Source: Gracilaria gracilis
Taxonomy: Eukaryota > Rhodophyta > Florideophyceae > Gracilariales > Gracilariaceae
Assembly (NCBI GenBank): GCA_030374805.1
Contig: JARGSG010000254.1
Span: 1 to 64,000 of the forward strand
DNA length: 64,000 nucleotides
Direction of reading: 5' to 3'
In this document: positions 10,720-24,169 of the stretch, one piece after another
How the letters are laid out: the number at the start of each line of letters is the position of its first letter
How positions within the stretch are numbered: the stretch's first letter is position 1
The notes under the pieces: model-generated
The model's database searches: none
The model's input: only the letters and a program-made list of their open reading frames with translations
Told to the model about the DNA's origin: nothing
Program-made: the position numbers and the translations under genes

Positions 10720-13700
10720 ATGTCGGACTCCGAAAGGCAAAGCGAAACCAACTCTGGTGTGAAGATTCCCCGCTTCCATGGAAAGCGCGGGGAGGATTAC
10801 GCACTTTGGAGGCACTGTCGCCGTGCCGTATGTCGCATCAAAGCTGTCTGGAATGTTGTGAGCACCGATGCTGAACACTTAATCTCAACTGAAACTACCA
10901 CAACTGATGGTCAGGGATCATCTACGGAAGCCATCCGCACTTTGTACAAACGTGAAAAGGCTTGCGGAATCATCATTTGTGCTCTTGGTGATGCTCCCTT
11001 ACGTGTTGCTATGGATGTCGATGACGATCCGGCACGGATGCTCTAGTTGGTGGACGCACGTTACGCATCTAATCGCACGGTGTCCAGGATCGCGGTTCAG
11101 ACCCAGCTGTTCCGTATGTCCTATAATGGTCAGAACATGTCTGAGTATGTCGACCTGTTCACGGCCTTGTTCTCGCAGTTGGATCGCATGGGGAAGGATT
11201 CTGCTGTGCCGGAATCACATAAGGCCTCCATGCTCTTGGCTTCTATTGATCCGCAAAGTTCTTTGGAGTCTACGGCAGCCGCTTTGCGCACCAAGGAAAT
11301 ATCCGAACTAACATGAGACTACGTTGCTACGACTCTCATTGATGAGTACAAAGCCCGGCATATGACTTCCAGGCGTAATCGCAATCGCAAAAAGGGCAAA
11401 GGAGAAGCATCTGATAGGCAGTCCGGTACCTCTGCGAGTGGCACCAGACGAGATGAGAATGACTCCGATGATGCTCCAACCGCTCGCGCACTCGCGGCTG
11501 GTGCCAACAATGGTCATCACTGCGACTTTTGTGATCGTGAGGGACATACAGTGGACCGATGCTTTATGAACCCAGACAATCCGGATAACCATCCACCAAA
11601 GTGTATTCTGGAAAAACTGACAGTCAAGACAAAAGAAAGATCTAGTGGATTCAAAACATCTGGAAAGTCCTCTGGCAAGTCATCCAAGATCGAAATAGCG
11701 GGAATGTCTATGGAAAAGGCGCCGGTTCTACCTCCAACCCAGAGAGAAATGGAAACATATGCTGATAGCGGCGCTACCTCGCACTACTTCCACTCGGTTT
11801 CCGCCTTCATTCCTAGCACACTGCATGATGTAGAGGAGCTCTCTATACAGCTTGCGGATAAGACTTGTGTGTTTGCAACTCAGCGTGGAGATGTGATACT
11901 CCCGTTTGGGAATGTGAACTTGCGCCTGACCGATGCGTTTTTGGTTCCATCCATTGAGTACAACTTGGTATTTGTTGGATGCTTGGCAGACAAACAGATC
12001 GAGTCACGGTTCCGTTCCGCAGACGTTCGTCTGATTCATGAAAATGGCTTTTTCATTGGGTCAGGAGAACGCGATAAACGTTCTGGACTTTACACTCTGC
12101 CAGAACCGGTACTGCATTTCACTCACGAACACGGTCTTCTCTCCAACCAAGTTGAGTTAGATTACGCGTTGAAGGCCTCAAAGACTGCTTTGACACAATT
12201 ATGGCACCGCCGACTTGCGCACATGAACCCGAGGGATTTGCAGGTAGTGCACAAACATGCAGATGAAGTTCCGAGTTTGGCGCAAATGGAGGAGGTTTGT
12301 CGGCCCTGCCGCCTTGGAAAAGCACACAAACTTCCATTTCCTGGCACGTTTGTTCGTGAATCGTCTGTTGGTGACAAAGTGCACACTGACATTATCGGTC
12401 CACTCACTCCGTCGTTCCCAGACAGATTCAGGTATGCGTCGGCATTCGTGGATGACCACTCGCGTTATGTGATTATTGGATTCATGAAACATCGCAGCGA
12501 GATCAGTGATGTATACGACGGTGTTGCGCTGAAGCTCAAGCAGCTTGGAGGAGCGATGGTAAAGAAGCTGCACTCTGATGATGCCAAGGAGTATACTGCA
12601 CTGCAAGAAAACGAACAACATGGGTTTGAGGATACATCATTCTCACCTCCGTATACTCCGGAGCACAATTCAATTGCCGAGCGCATCAATCGCACCATGG
12701 AGGAAGCTGCTCGAGCTATGCTCATTCAGGTACATCTGCCAGAATGTTTGTGGGTCTTTGCATTGAAACATGTACTATTTGTGCGGAACCGCGTTCCACA
12801 TTCAGCAACTGGAAGTACTCCATACACTTTAATGACTGGAAACAGACCAACTGCAAGAAGCACACTCGTGTGCTTAGAGGTGCTGTTTTCGTACTGAAGA
12901 TGGTCGAAGGAACCAAGTTCGAGTCTCGTGCACTTGAGGGGGTGTACTTGCAGACTCTTGAACATGGTGTCTTTGACATTCTGGTTGGACATAATGATGG
13001 TCTACCGCGTATCATACGCTCGCGTCATGTAACATTTGATGAGGATTCGTTCCCGGGCGCAGAGCACTTAGAGGAGTACATGGATGATGAGAGTGCATCC
13101 GACACTGACTACAGTGTTGATTCTGGACCATGTTCTGGCTCTGATGGCTCGTGCTCTGAGATCCTGACGAAGTAGATCTGGATCACATCTATGGCAGTTT
13201 GAATGTCTCTGATGAGGGCTCCGAAGAAATGGGTGACGAATCAATACTTGCACAAAGTAATGAAGACATCGATGGTGACAAACAACATGTTGGCAGTGAC
13301 AACTCTAGTGATGAAAGTAACAATGAGCTTGAAACCAACAATGACCACGATACTCCTGGTGATACGACGGAAGTTACTGAGACATCGCGGTACCCGCAGC
13401 GTACGCGCCGTGCATCACGCAGGTGGTTCATGGCTGGATCTACAAAGTCATCTGCAATTGAGGTTACCACAAGTGATGAACCCACTCTTAAGGAAGCAAT
13501 GTCCGCAACGTCTACAGAGCAAAGCCTATGGTGAGCAGCCATTGAAGATAAGCTTGCATCACTTGAGTCGAAGAATACTTGAAAAGAGGACAAATCGCCC
13601 TAGCAGCAACCACTCCCCACGCACATTGTGCTCAAGGTCAAGCGTAATGCAGATGGTTCGGTGGAACGCTTCAAGGCTCGAGTCGTAGCAGGTGGTAAAT

Positions 13701-15052
13701 ACCAAACCCTTGGTTAGAACTACATGGAAACCTATGCCCCCGTGGTTTCGTTTGGCATAGTACGTTTCTTCTTCTACTTGACGCCATGCTTGCAAATGTA
13801 AATCGCTCAGGTCGATGTGAAAACTGCATTCCTTAACGGCGATCTGGACGAAGATGTTTGGATGATGTCGCCACGGGGAGTTCCTGGACTCGGCTCATGA
13901 TGTTATAAGCTTCAAAAGGCAATGTACCGGCTGAAACAAGCACACATGGCATGGCACACTAAGTTCACTCGCGATCTTGGACCCAGTGGTTTTGAAGAGC
14001 TACCAAGTGCACCTTTTGTGTTTTGCCGGGCCAGTAAACACAAAGGATACGCATACATTCTTGTGTATGTGGACGATCTGTTAATCTTCACTTTGTGTGC
14101 AGAAGAGCGGTGTGGGATCTTGGAGGAGCTCCGCAGTTTGTACGAGATTCGTGTGGAAGACAAAGTAACTCTGTATCTTGGTGTGGAACTCACTTGGAGC
14201 ATAGACGACGATGGTCGTTTGACTAGGGGGCAACTTAGCCAAGCGTTGTACATTGAAGGAATGCTTCGACGCTTCGATTTCGACCAGTGCAAGCCAGCTC
14301 GCAGTCCCATGGTAGAATCTTTCTTCACTGGACTTGCGGAGGAGGAAGATAAATCACCTCAAGATGTGCAGCTTTATCAGCAGATGATCGGGTCCGTGCT
14401 GTATTTGGCACTTTGCACTCGCGTGGACATTCTTGCACCAGTGCTCATTCTTGCACGCTACCAAAGTAATCCGACGGCATACTGCCATAGGGCAGCGAAA
14501 CGTATTCTGCGTTACCTACAAGGGACTCGCAGGCATGGGCTGAATTATCACGTGGGCTCCCTTGACATGGAATCGTATGTGGACTCGGACTTTGCGGGCG
14601 ACAAGTCCGATCGCAAGTCCATGTCGAGGTATATGATCAAGTTTGGGTCAGCTGTGGTATTTTTTGGTGCGAAGAAGCAATCTTCGGTGGCGTTGTCCAC
14701 TGCACAGGCTGAGTACTACGCTTTGACCATAGCTGCGCAGGAGGTTGTGTGGATGAAACGCGTACTCTCAGAACTAGATTTGGACATCGATGGTGCCATT
14801 TCTCTGCATTCGGATAACCAGGTTGCGATCGATTGGAGCTCTGGTGAAAGATGTCCATCGGGTTGTGCCAAGCATATCGATGTAAAGCTGCACTTTATTC
14901 GTGAACTGGTAAAGGAGTCTGTGATTGATGTTAAGTACATTCCAACTGAGTTGAATGATGCGGACATTCTGACGAAGCCCTTAGGTCCTTTGAGTGTTCA
15001 GGCCATCATGAAAAAGATTGGACTTTGTCAGGAACTCGAGAAGGAGTGTTGA
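10720..15052 (+). pseudogene. Element C: copia gag-pol, full length but inactivated
   Basis: Gag starts MSDSERQSETNSG and reads in one frame to about 12,840 except for two stops: TAG at 11044 where sisters have a sense codon, and TGA at 11314 for Trp. Visible in order: CCHC knuckle (C-x2-C-x4-H-x4-C near 11,520), protease ADSGATSHYF (near 11,764), integrase HHCC (WHRRLAHMN, CRPCRLGKAHK) and DDE core (HTDIIG, HSDDAKEY, ERINRTMEE). A frameshift follows near 12,840, then an acidic linker with another shift, and a run of stops at 13,532-13,900. From 13,922 RT (YVDDLLIF) and RNase H are open to EKEC. The gene is dead but the order INT-RT-RH confirms Ty1/copia. Confidence 0.93.
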
Positions 15053-15773
15053 TGTATGGATGTGGTCGAGTGCCTGTCAGTCCCTCAAGGGTGCTCCAAG
15101 TACTTGGAATACAAAGTTGCAGGGGAGCATGGGCACTTTTGGGCAGCCTCATGAGAAAAGCGCATATGTATGTCTCCGCGAACCCAACGTGATACTGCAA
15201 TATGATTGGCTGCTGCAAATGGCTACATGCAACGTGATTTGTACAAGTGGAACGTGTTGTATGGAGCGAGAAGCGCAGATGGTACAAGTGGTACGCTCTG
15301 ATTGGCTGCAGCCTGTAGGTAGTCGCCAGTTATGCGTTAGCGGAGTATCAGCTATTGTAGGCCATTGTGAGAGGTTTTGTGATGTATGCGACTCTGGGCT
15401 ACTATGAACGGTTTTGGAGCGAATGTGCGATTCTGAGCTGCGCGAGAGGGTTGGCTGCGCCAAAGCGAAATTGTCAATTTTTTAGAGCCAGATATGGATC
15501 ATGGAGTTGGCATTGGATTTGGCGTGATTTGATTAGTCGTTTGAATTCGTATTGTATTTTGCGCGCGCTTTTGCTGTCAAAGTGTACACCTTGACAGCGT
15601 GTGCTGTTATGTCGCTGGCTGCGACGGCGGTGGCGTGCGCTAGAATATTTGTAGGTTGCGATCGCTGCCCGATCACTAAACTCGGGGAGAATGTGGCCTA
15701 CCCCTTTTTCTTGTTTTACCCATCTATTTTACTTCTTTTTCCTTCTCTTCTCTAACCTGCGTTCGTTGCGCCA
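15047..15773 (+). repeat. Element C 3' LTR (727 bp)
   Basis: It runs from TGTTGATG, after the purine run GAGAAGGAG, to GTTGCGCCA. Copia D sequence in the opposite strand starts directly after it, so C appears to have inserted into D. The next five bases, GATAC, are the expected target duplication, but the partner is lost with the 5' LTR. Confidence 0.8.
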
Positions 15774-16770
15774 GATACAACATCATTGCGAGCCATCTGC
15801 TTAATGCCTTCCTCATTCACATGAGCCATTCGAGCATGCCAAAGAGACAGATCTGACACAAGGGCGCTGTTTACATCTGTACGCTGTTCGGCTGCAGTGC
15901 GAAGGTAGTACAGGCTTTTGAAACGGCACCCGGAGGCAACCACTTTCGACCCTTTGTAAACATATACCTTCTCTCTTTCAAACACTACCTTGCAGCCCAG
16001 ATCACAGATCGCTGATACTGAAAGCAGGTGGTACCGTAAGGATGGCACGTGCACCACCTGTTTCACTTTGCACTTACGTCTGGCGCCTTCCACAGTCAGA
16101 TCAAGCTCCACACTACCGCGACCCACAGACTCTAGTTTGGAATCATTGCCGATACTCACGCCAGAGGACACCTTGCTCTCATACGTTTGGAACATCGAGT
16201 AATCATACGTCATGTGTGCAGTCGCACCAGAGTCAATAATCCAGTCACTGTTAGTAGCCTTATCGGCACCTGTCGCAATGAGACATACAAAGTCAGAATC
16301 GTCGCCACTCGCACCAAGCTCACAGCTGAGCCCGGTATTCACACTGGGGTGAGCAGCATGGACCTCATTCTTGTTAGCCCCCTCACGCTGTCTCTTGTAA
16401 CAGTTCTTCTGGATATGACCCTTCTTGCCACAATAGTAACATATAATTGACTTCAATGACCTCTGACGCCCGACCAAAGCTGCATCACTTCCGGACTCCT
16501 CCTTGGCACGATAATTCATTCGCTGCTCTTCTCGCAGCAAACGACTCTTCAAGAACTCCAAACTGAGTTCGCGATCTCCGATCGTGGTGTCGATAGCGAC
16601 AATGAGGAGCTTGAAACGTTCCGGAAGTCCACATAAGATGGCCATTGCAATGTCTTCTTCTTCAACTTTGACGTCCATGCTATTGAGATCAGAAGCCAAG
16701 TGACGAACATGATTGATGAATTGCAACATCTTCTGGTCTTCACGCATCTTGGCGGTGTAAAAAGCACGTC
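15774..16770 (-). pseudogene. Element D: copia gag C-terminus, protease and pre-integrase fragment
   Basis: It is a different copia subfamily from A, B, C, E and F. On the minus strand it reads RAFYTAKMREDQKMLQF, a UBN2/gag helical region ending LRREEQRMNYR-like, a CCHC knuckle (CYYCGKKGHIQKNC), the protease WIIDSGATAHM, and the gag-pre-integrase LWHARMAHVN. The frame is intact across ~330 codons but both ends are cut, by the E LTR upstream and the C LTR downstream. It is the oldest layer of the nest. Confidence 0.88.
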
Positions 16771-17493
16771 TGTTATTGATTCTTTAACAATACGCGCGCA
16801 GGTAGGGTAGGAAGGGAAGTAGAGATGGATATGGAAGAAAGAGAAAGTAAAACAAGTGAGGTTGACGGCCTTGAGTCGACCCGTTTACTCGAGGGTCGTC
16901 GATCGCAACCTACAAATACCCCAGCGCGCGCTTCACCGTCGTCGCAGCAAGCGACGACGGCGGTCGTTACAAGTTGCACGTGTGTGCAGTTGTACACGAA
17001 AAGCGCGCGCAATCTAGAGTACAACAATTTCAAATAACTAAATCAATCAACACTACAAATGCATTGACAGTCCTTTGATTCAGAACCAGATCTAAAAAAC
17101 CATCAATTCGCATGGTGGCACTCCAACCTTCTTGCGCAGCCCAGAATCGCATATTGCATACAAAACCGCCCATTCCAGCCTAGAAAAGCACATCCTCGCT
17201 ATCTGCATAGTCAGTCTACTACTCTAAGCCTCGTCCAATCACAGAGCTCCACTTGGCCGATACCACCATAACTCTCCATACAATCCATTGCACTTGTAGA
17301 CATCACGTTGCACAAGGGCATTTGCAGTAGCCAATCATATTGTCGTTTCATGTTGGGGTTGCGCAGAGGCGCATATGCGCTTTTGCGAAGAGGGTGCCCA
17401 AAAGTGCCCATCGTCTCCTGCAACTTTGCTTCCAAGTAGTCGGAGACCAACCTGAAGGACTGACAGGCACTCGACCGTGTCCCAACGTCAACA
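16771..17493 (-). repeat. Element E 3' LTR (~723 bp)
   Basis: It starts TGTTGACG at 17493 after the purine run GAGGAGGAG. Homology to other LTRs continues to about 16,790; the exact end (AATAACA at 16,771 or AATCA at 16,778) is uncertain. It lies directly in front of the truncated gag of D, which implies insertion of E into D. Confidence 0.7.
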
Positions 17494-19083
17494 CTCCTCC
17501 TCGAGTCTCTGTCCAAGTCCAATTCGTTTGATAATTGCAAATATTCTTGCCGGGCTCAGCGGTTGGGTTAGGATATCAGCATCGTTTAGCTCACTAGGAA
17601 CATATTCCACAGCAATGACATTGTCTTTCACCATATGTCTGATGAAATGAAGCTTCACGTAAATATGCTTGGCAAGTCCAGAAGAGCATCGCTCACCAGC
17701 AGCCCAATCTATGGCACATTGATTGTCCGAGCGAATGGGGACCTTCTCGTTCACATCAAAGCCGCTCTCCCGAAGCACTCGCGATATCCAGATAACCTCT
17801 TGAGCAGCCATGGTCAACGCGTAGTAATCCGCTTCTCCAGTGGAGAGCGCAATCGATGCTTGCTTTCTCGCACCGAAGAAGCAAGTGGCTGATCCCAGTT
17901 TGATCACATATCCAGACACTGACTTAAGATCAGTAGTGTCACCAGCATAGTTTGAGTCCACAAAGCCGTTCAAGTCCAGAGATCCAGGTCGGTAGAGCAA
18001 CCCATGGCCAACCGTCCCACACAGGTACCGTAGTACTCGCTTTGCAGCTCTGTGAAAGTATGCTGTGGGAGCGTTCTGGAATCGTGCAAGGATCAGGACT
18101 GGAGCAAGAATATCAAGTCGCGTGCGCAATGCCAAGTACAGCAAGGACCCAATCATCTGCTGATATAGTTGCACGTCCCTCGGAGTCTTGTCCTCCTCCG
18201 CGGCTAGTGATGAGAAAAACGGTTCCACAATTGGACTAGAAGCTGGCTTGGAGTTGTGCAGTCCGAATCGGCGTAGCACTCCCTCGATGTAAAGCGGCTG
18301 TTCAAGCTTGAGGCGCGTAGGTTGGCCCTCAGAATCTACTGCCCCACTCAATTCAACGCCAAGGTAGAAGCTCACTCGATCTTGAACTCGAAGTTCATAC
18401 AATCCTTTGAGCTCCTCCAAGAGCGACGAACGTTGCGCAGCAGTTGGTGTGAAAACCAGGATGTAATCAACGTAAACAAGGATGTATGCGTACGCGTTGT
18501 GTCCAATGCGGCGCCTAAACACACACGGAGCACTAGAGAGTGCTTCAAATCCTAAGTCCTTGAGATCTTGACTGAACTTTGTATGCCAAGCCAGGTGAGC
18601 TGGCTTAAGTCCGTACACTGATTTCACCAACTTGTAACAGTAGGGCTTCAGCCAAGGCACACCACGTGGAGACGTGACCCAAACGTCCTCCTTCAGCTCG
18701 CCATTTCTTCACGTCCACTTGAGCAACGAACATCTAGAGGCATAGGGTGAGGTACAAGAACATACGAACCAGGTTGAAAGACACAACTGGTGCATAAGTC
18801 TCCATGTAGTCCTGGCCAAAGGTCTGGTGATTTCCACCAGCTACAATACGAGCCTTGAAGCGCTCAACCGACCCATTTGCATTCCGCTTCACTTTCAAGA
18901 CGATATGGATTGGCAGAGGCTGCGATGCAGGAGAATCATCGGGTATCCATGTACCCTTGCTCTCCAGGGAGGCAAGTTCTTCTTCGATCGCAGTCTCCCA
19001 TAAGCTCTTCTCCAATGGGGACGCCGACATGGCTTCCGTCAAAGTGGGTTCATCACTTGTAGTCACTTCAACTGTTTGCGAGG
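17488..19083 (-). pseudogene. Element E: copia RT and RNase H, 5'-truncated
   Basis: The RT N-terminus (19,066-18,734) reads to LYLTLCL, then a TAG replaces Gln and a ~11-bp deletion removes the TAFL codons after VDVK. A long open frame (18,660-17,488) then covers RT and RNase H. The catalytic YVDD reads YVDY (Tyr codon at 18463-18465), so this RT would be inactive even without the breaks. RNase H motifs VDSNYAGD, STGEADYYAL and SDNQCAIDW are present. The 5' side is cut by the LTR of F. Confidence 0.9.
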
Positions 19084-19835
19084 TGATAATGTAAACGAAG
19101 CTTAGAGAGACGTAAGAAGAAAGACAATAGAGAAGAAAAATAGAAGGAAAACAAGTGAAAGGGGTAGGCCGCCTTTTTCCCGAGTTTACTCAACCGATAG
19201 TGATGGGAACCTACAAATACCCTAGCGCGCCTCGCCGCCGGCGCATCCGCCGCCGTCGCAGCATGCGACATCACGGCACACGTTTTCAAAGTGTACACTC
19301 GTACAAACGAAGCGCGCGCAAACATAATACGAATTCAAAACATCTAATTCAAACATTAGACTAATCCGAACAGCGCCAGATCTAAAGCCAGGTGCTTCCT
19401 TCAAACAATCAGATCCAAAAAATCACTAATTTCGGCCTGGCGCTGCCAACCCCTCAGCGCAGCACAGAATCGCACATTCTGTGTTAAACCCCTTAGAATA
19501 GCATGCAAACGCATATCTGCTCCAAACCGCCGTACAGGGCCCATATGTGCACATACTCTGCTACTGCATAAGTGGCCCCAAGACACGAGCTGCAGCCAAT
19601 CACAGCGCACCACTTATATCTTCAGCACCTATTACTTCACACAGAACCGGCCACTTGTGCGCACCACGTTGCATGTCGCCATTTGCGGGAGCCAATAACA
19701 TTGCAAGTTCACGTTGGGTTCACAAACACACGCCTATGCGCTTTTGCTGCACCAGGTCCAAAAAGTGCCCATGCTCCCCTGCAACTTTGTCTTGCAGAGG
19801 TCTGAGAGGCACTCGACCACATCCATACGTCAACA
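19084..19835 (-). repeat. Element F 3' LTR (~752 bp)
   Basis: It begins TGTTGACGTATGG at 19835 and ends near ATTATCA at 19084. It matches the E and C LTRs over most of its length and is followed at once by internal RT sequence of E, so F inserted into E. Confidence 0.75.
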
Positions 19836-22800
19836 CTCGTCCTCCAGTTCCTCTCCAAGTTCAATGCGTCTCACGATCGCCTGAACCTCAGAAGGACCAA
19901 GTGGCTTCGTTAAGATGTCCGCGTCGTTCAATTCACTTGGAACATACTTGATGTCGATGATGGACCCTTTGACCAGTTCCTGAACGAAATGTACCTTCAA
20001 GTCGATATGCTTTGCCCGACCGGAAGGGCATCGCTCACCAGCAGCCCAGTCAATGGCACATTGGTTGTCGGAATGAAGCGGTACAACCTCATCCATCTCA
20101 ATACCAAGTTCTTCAATGACGCGTTTGAGCCAAACGATTTCCTGAGCCGCCAACGTCAATGCGTAGTACTTGGCCTCACCAGTAGATAGGGCTACCGAAG
20201 ATTGCTTCTCGGCACCATAGAAATAAACAGCTGACCCAAATTTAATCATGTAGCCAGACATTGACTTTCGATCTGCCCGGTCGCCGGCATAGTCCGAGTC
20301 AACATATCCTTGCATGTTCCATTCAGCAGCATAATATCGTAAACCACAGCTGTGAGTTCTACGCAGGTCGCGAAATATCCTCTTCACAGCCCTGTGGCAG
20401 TACGCCGTTGAGGCCTTCTGGTACCGAGCAAGGACGAGAACGGGTGCAAGAATATTTACCCGCGTGCGCAATGCCAAGTATAATAGAGACCCGATCATCT
20501 GCTGATATGCCTGCGCGTCTTATCGCGACTTTTCCTTCTCGACAGCAAGTCCTGAGAAGAAAGATTCGACCATAGGGCTCCGATCCGGCTTTGATTTGTC
20601 AAGTCCAAAGCGGCGCAGCATTCCCTCAATGTAAAATGGCTGACCAAGCTCGACTCCTATGACCCGACCATCATCGTTGATACTCCAAGTCAGTTCGACC
20701 CCAAGGTAAAGCGTCACCTTATCTTCAACACGAATGTCGTACAGACCCTTTAGCTCCTCCAAGATTGCAGATCGTTTCACAGCAGATGGTGTGAAGATCA
20801 ACAAGTCGTCGACATATACCAGGATGTACGAGTACCTTTTCTGCTTCCCAGCTCGGCGAAACACACAAGGTGCGCTCGGCAGTTCCTCGAAGCCAATAGC
20901 CCCAAGATCGTGTGTGAGCTTGGTATGCCATGCCAGGTGTGCTTGCTTCAAGCCGTACATTGCCTTCTGAAGCTTATAGAATCGCGTGCCAAGTCCAGGT
21001 ACGCCGCGCGGAGACCTCACCCAAACATCTTCGTTGAGGTCACCGTTCAGAAAAGCTGTCTTCACATCGACTTGAGTAACGTACATTTGCAGGTGCAGTG
21101 TCAAGGACAGGAAGAGTCGTACGATACCAAACGAAACCACGGGAGCATATGTCTCCATGTAGTCCTGACCAGGGGTTTGGTGATTGCCACCGGCCACCAC
21201 GCGAGCCTTGAAGCGCTTCACAGCGCCATCGGCATGACGCTTGACCTTTAGCACAATGTGCGTAGGTAGTGGCTGCTGCGCAGGAGATTCATCCACCTTC
21301 CAAGTTTTCTTCGACTCAAGCGATGCCAGCTCATCTTCGATAGCTGCCTTCCATAAGCTCTGCTCGGTTGGCGTTGCAGACATCGCCTCCTTTAGTGTAG
21401 GCTCATCACTCGTGGTCACCAGCAATGCTGTGGTGGATGCAGAGCCAGCCATGAACCACCGGCGTGGTGGGCGACGGATGCGCTGCGGGTACCTTGAATG
21501 CTCATCAGAGACATTTGTACCGTCAGCTGCCACCTGTTCAATGTCTCTTTCAGGGTGGTCATAACTGTCATTACGTGAGTCACTACACGTACCTTCTCCA
21601 CCATCGTCGCTGGTATTGCTGCTTCCACTGCTCGGATGTGGATGGGCAGTTGTATCGCCTGTGACATCAAATTCGTCTTCGTGTGCACCGTCACTGTTGC
21701 ATATGTCATCCACATTGACTTCATCAGTGACTTCTCCATCAGAGTAGGAGTCTCAAGAATTGATTTCATACTCAGTACCGGAGGTGTAGTCAGTTTCAGA
21801 TGCACTTTCATCATCCATGTACTCCTCCAAGTACTCTGCACCTGAAAACGAATCTTCATCAAATGTGACGTGACGAGAGCCCATAATGCGCGGTAGTTCA
21901 TCGTTACCCGTCACCAGCACATCATATACCCCATGTTCAAGAGTCTGCAAGTACACCCCCTCAAGTGCACGGGACCAAAACTTGGTTCCTTCATTCATCT
22001 TCAACACGAATGCAGTACATCCAAACACACGTATGTGCTTCAACGACGGCATGTTGCCAGTCATCATGGAGTACGGCATGCGTCTCGTTTTGGAGTGGGG
22101 TACACGGTTTCGCACATACAACACGTGTTTCATGGCAAAGGGCCACAGGCATTCTGGTAGATTAGCTTGTATAAGCATAGCTCGAGCAGCTTCCTCCATG
22201 GTACGATTGATGCGCTCGGCGATAGCATTGTGTTCGGGAGTATATGGGGGTGAGAAGGAGGTGTCCTCTAATGCGTTTGCTGGATTCTCCTGAAGCGCAA
22301 TGTACTCTTTCGCATCGTCCGAGTGTACCTTTCGCACCAAAGCTCCTCCAAGTTGCTTAAGCTTCTGCGCAACACCATGATACACATCATTGATTTCACT
22401 TCGGTGTTTCATGAACCCAGTGATTGCATACCGTGAATCGTCATCGACAAAGCAAGATGCGTACTTGAACCGGTCTGGGAACGAGAGTGTGAGTGGACCA
22501 ATTATGTCGGAGTGCACTTTGTCGCCGACTGATGACTGATGTTCGAACGAGCCGGGGAAGGGTAGTTTGGGTGCCTTGCCAAGGCGGCATGGTTTGCCAA
22601 CCTCCTCCATTTCCACAAGTGTTGGTACCCCATCCGCATGCTTGTGCACAACTTGCAAGTCTCTAGGGCTGATATGCGAAAGGCGACGGTGCCAAAGTTG
22701 TGTCAACGCAGTAGTGGAAGAACTTGACACACATTCCAAATCGCCCTCACGCGAAGATAGTGCAAAGTCAGAGTTGAAATGGGTGAGTGGTTCCGGGAAA

Positions 22801-24169
22801 GTGTACAGCTTGAAACGTTCATCTCGGGCTCCACACCCTATCAAGAGTCCATTATCATGAATGAGACGCACCTCACTCGCACGAAAACGGGATTCAATGT
22901 CCATGTCGGCTAAGCACCTAACAGAGACTAAGTTGTACTCTATGTCCGGAACGAGGAGTGCATCAGTCAATCGTAGATTCACGTTCTCGAATGGTAAGAT
23001 TACATCACCACGCTGAGTTGCTCACACAGTATTCTTGTCCGCAAGTTGTATAACGCGCTCCTCCACATCATGCAAAGAACTGGGAACGAAAGCAGAAGCA
23101 GAGTGAAAGTAGTGCGAGGTGGCGCCACTGTCAGCGTAGGTATCCATGTGTCGTTTCTCAGGCGTTAGAACTGTCGCCTTTTCCATGGACATGCCTGCTA
23201 TTTCTATCTTGGATGACCTTCCGGGGGACTTTGGAGTCGACTTTGACGCACTTGACTTATCCCTTGCCTTGAATGCCAGCTTGTCCAGGATACTCTTTCG
23301 TAGATGGTTTACCGGATTGTCTAGGTTCACATAACAACGATCCTTTGTGTGTCCATCACGATCACAGAAGTCGCAGTGATGGCCATTACTGCTACCGGCA
23401 GCAAGCGCACGCCTAGTGGGAGCATCATCGGAATCGTTTCCGTCCTTCTGATGCTTACTAAATGTGTTTCTAGAAGACGTAATAGAGCCTCTTTCTTTCC
23501 CTTTCTTGCGATTACGGGTGCGGCCAGAGTTCATCGGTCGAGCATTATACTCATCGATGAGTGTGGTGGCAACATAGTCCCAGGTGAGATCGGAGATTTC
23601 CTTGGTGCGCAATGCAGCAGCAGTTGATTCCAACGAGCTTTGCCGGTCAATCGAAGCCAGCAGAATGGGTGCGTTGTGAGATTCTGGAATGGCGGCTTCC
23701 TTGCCCATGCGATTCAATTGTGAGAACAGTGCAGTGAATTGATCAACGTACTCAGACATGTTCTGCCCGCCGTACGACATTCGAAGGAGTTGAGTCTGGA
23801 CAGCAATGCGGGAAACCATGCGATTGGACGACCATCTAGCAACTCGAGCATACGGGCCGGGTCGTCTTCGACGTCCATCACGACACGCAAAGGGGCGTCT
23901 CCAAGAGCACAACTTATTATTCCACAAGCCTTTTCACGTTTTGAGACCTTGCACGCGGAGTCTGCTGGTGATCTCGCAACATCCGTACCAGTAGATTCGG
24001 TTGATATGAATTGTTCACCATCAGTATTGAAGACATTCGAGACACCTTTAATGCGACATGCTGCACGGAGGCGGTGCCTCCAGAGTTCGTAGTCTTCGCC
24101 GCGTTTACCATGGAAACGTGGTATCTTCACACCAGAGTTGGTTTCTGATTCCTTTTCCGAGTCCGACAA
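19830..24169 (-). pseudogene. Element F: nearly complete copia gag-pol
   Basis: This is the best preserved polyprotein. Gag starts MSDSEKESETNSG at 24169. A small deletion near 23,830 shifts frame. From there one frame runs to the end with only three stops, at 23022, 21753 and 20520. Order: gag, CCHC knuckle (CDFCDRDGHT...C), protease (DSGATSHYF), integrase HHCC and DDE core (HSDIIG, HSDDAKEY, ERINRT), acidic linker, RT (YVDDLLIF intact) and RNase H (SDNQCAIDWAAGERCPSG), ending EDEC. Few lesions suggest a fairly recent insertion. Confidence 0.93.
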
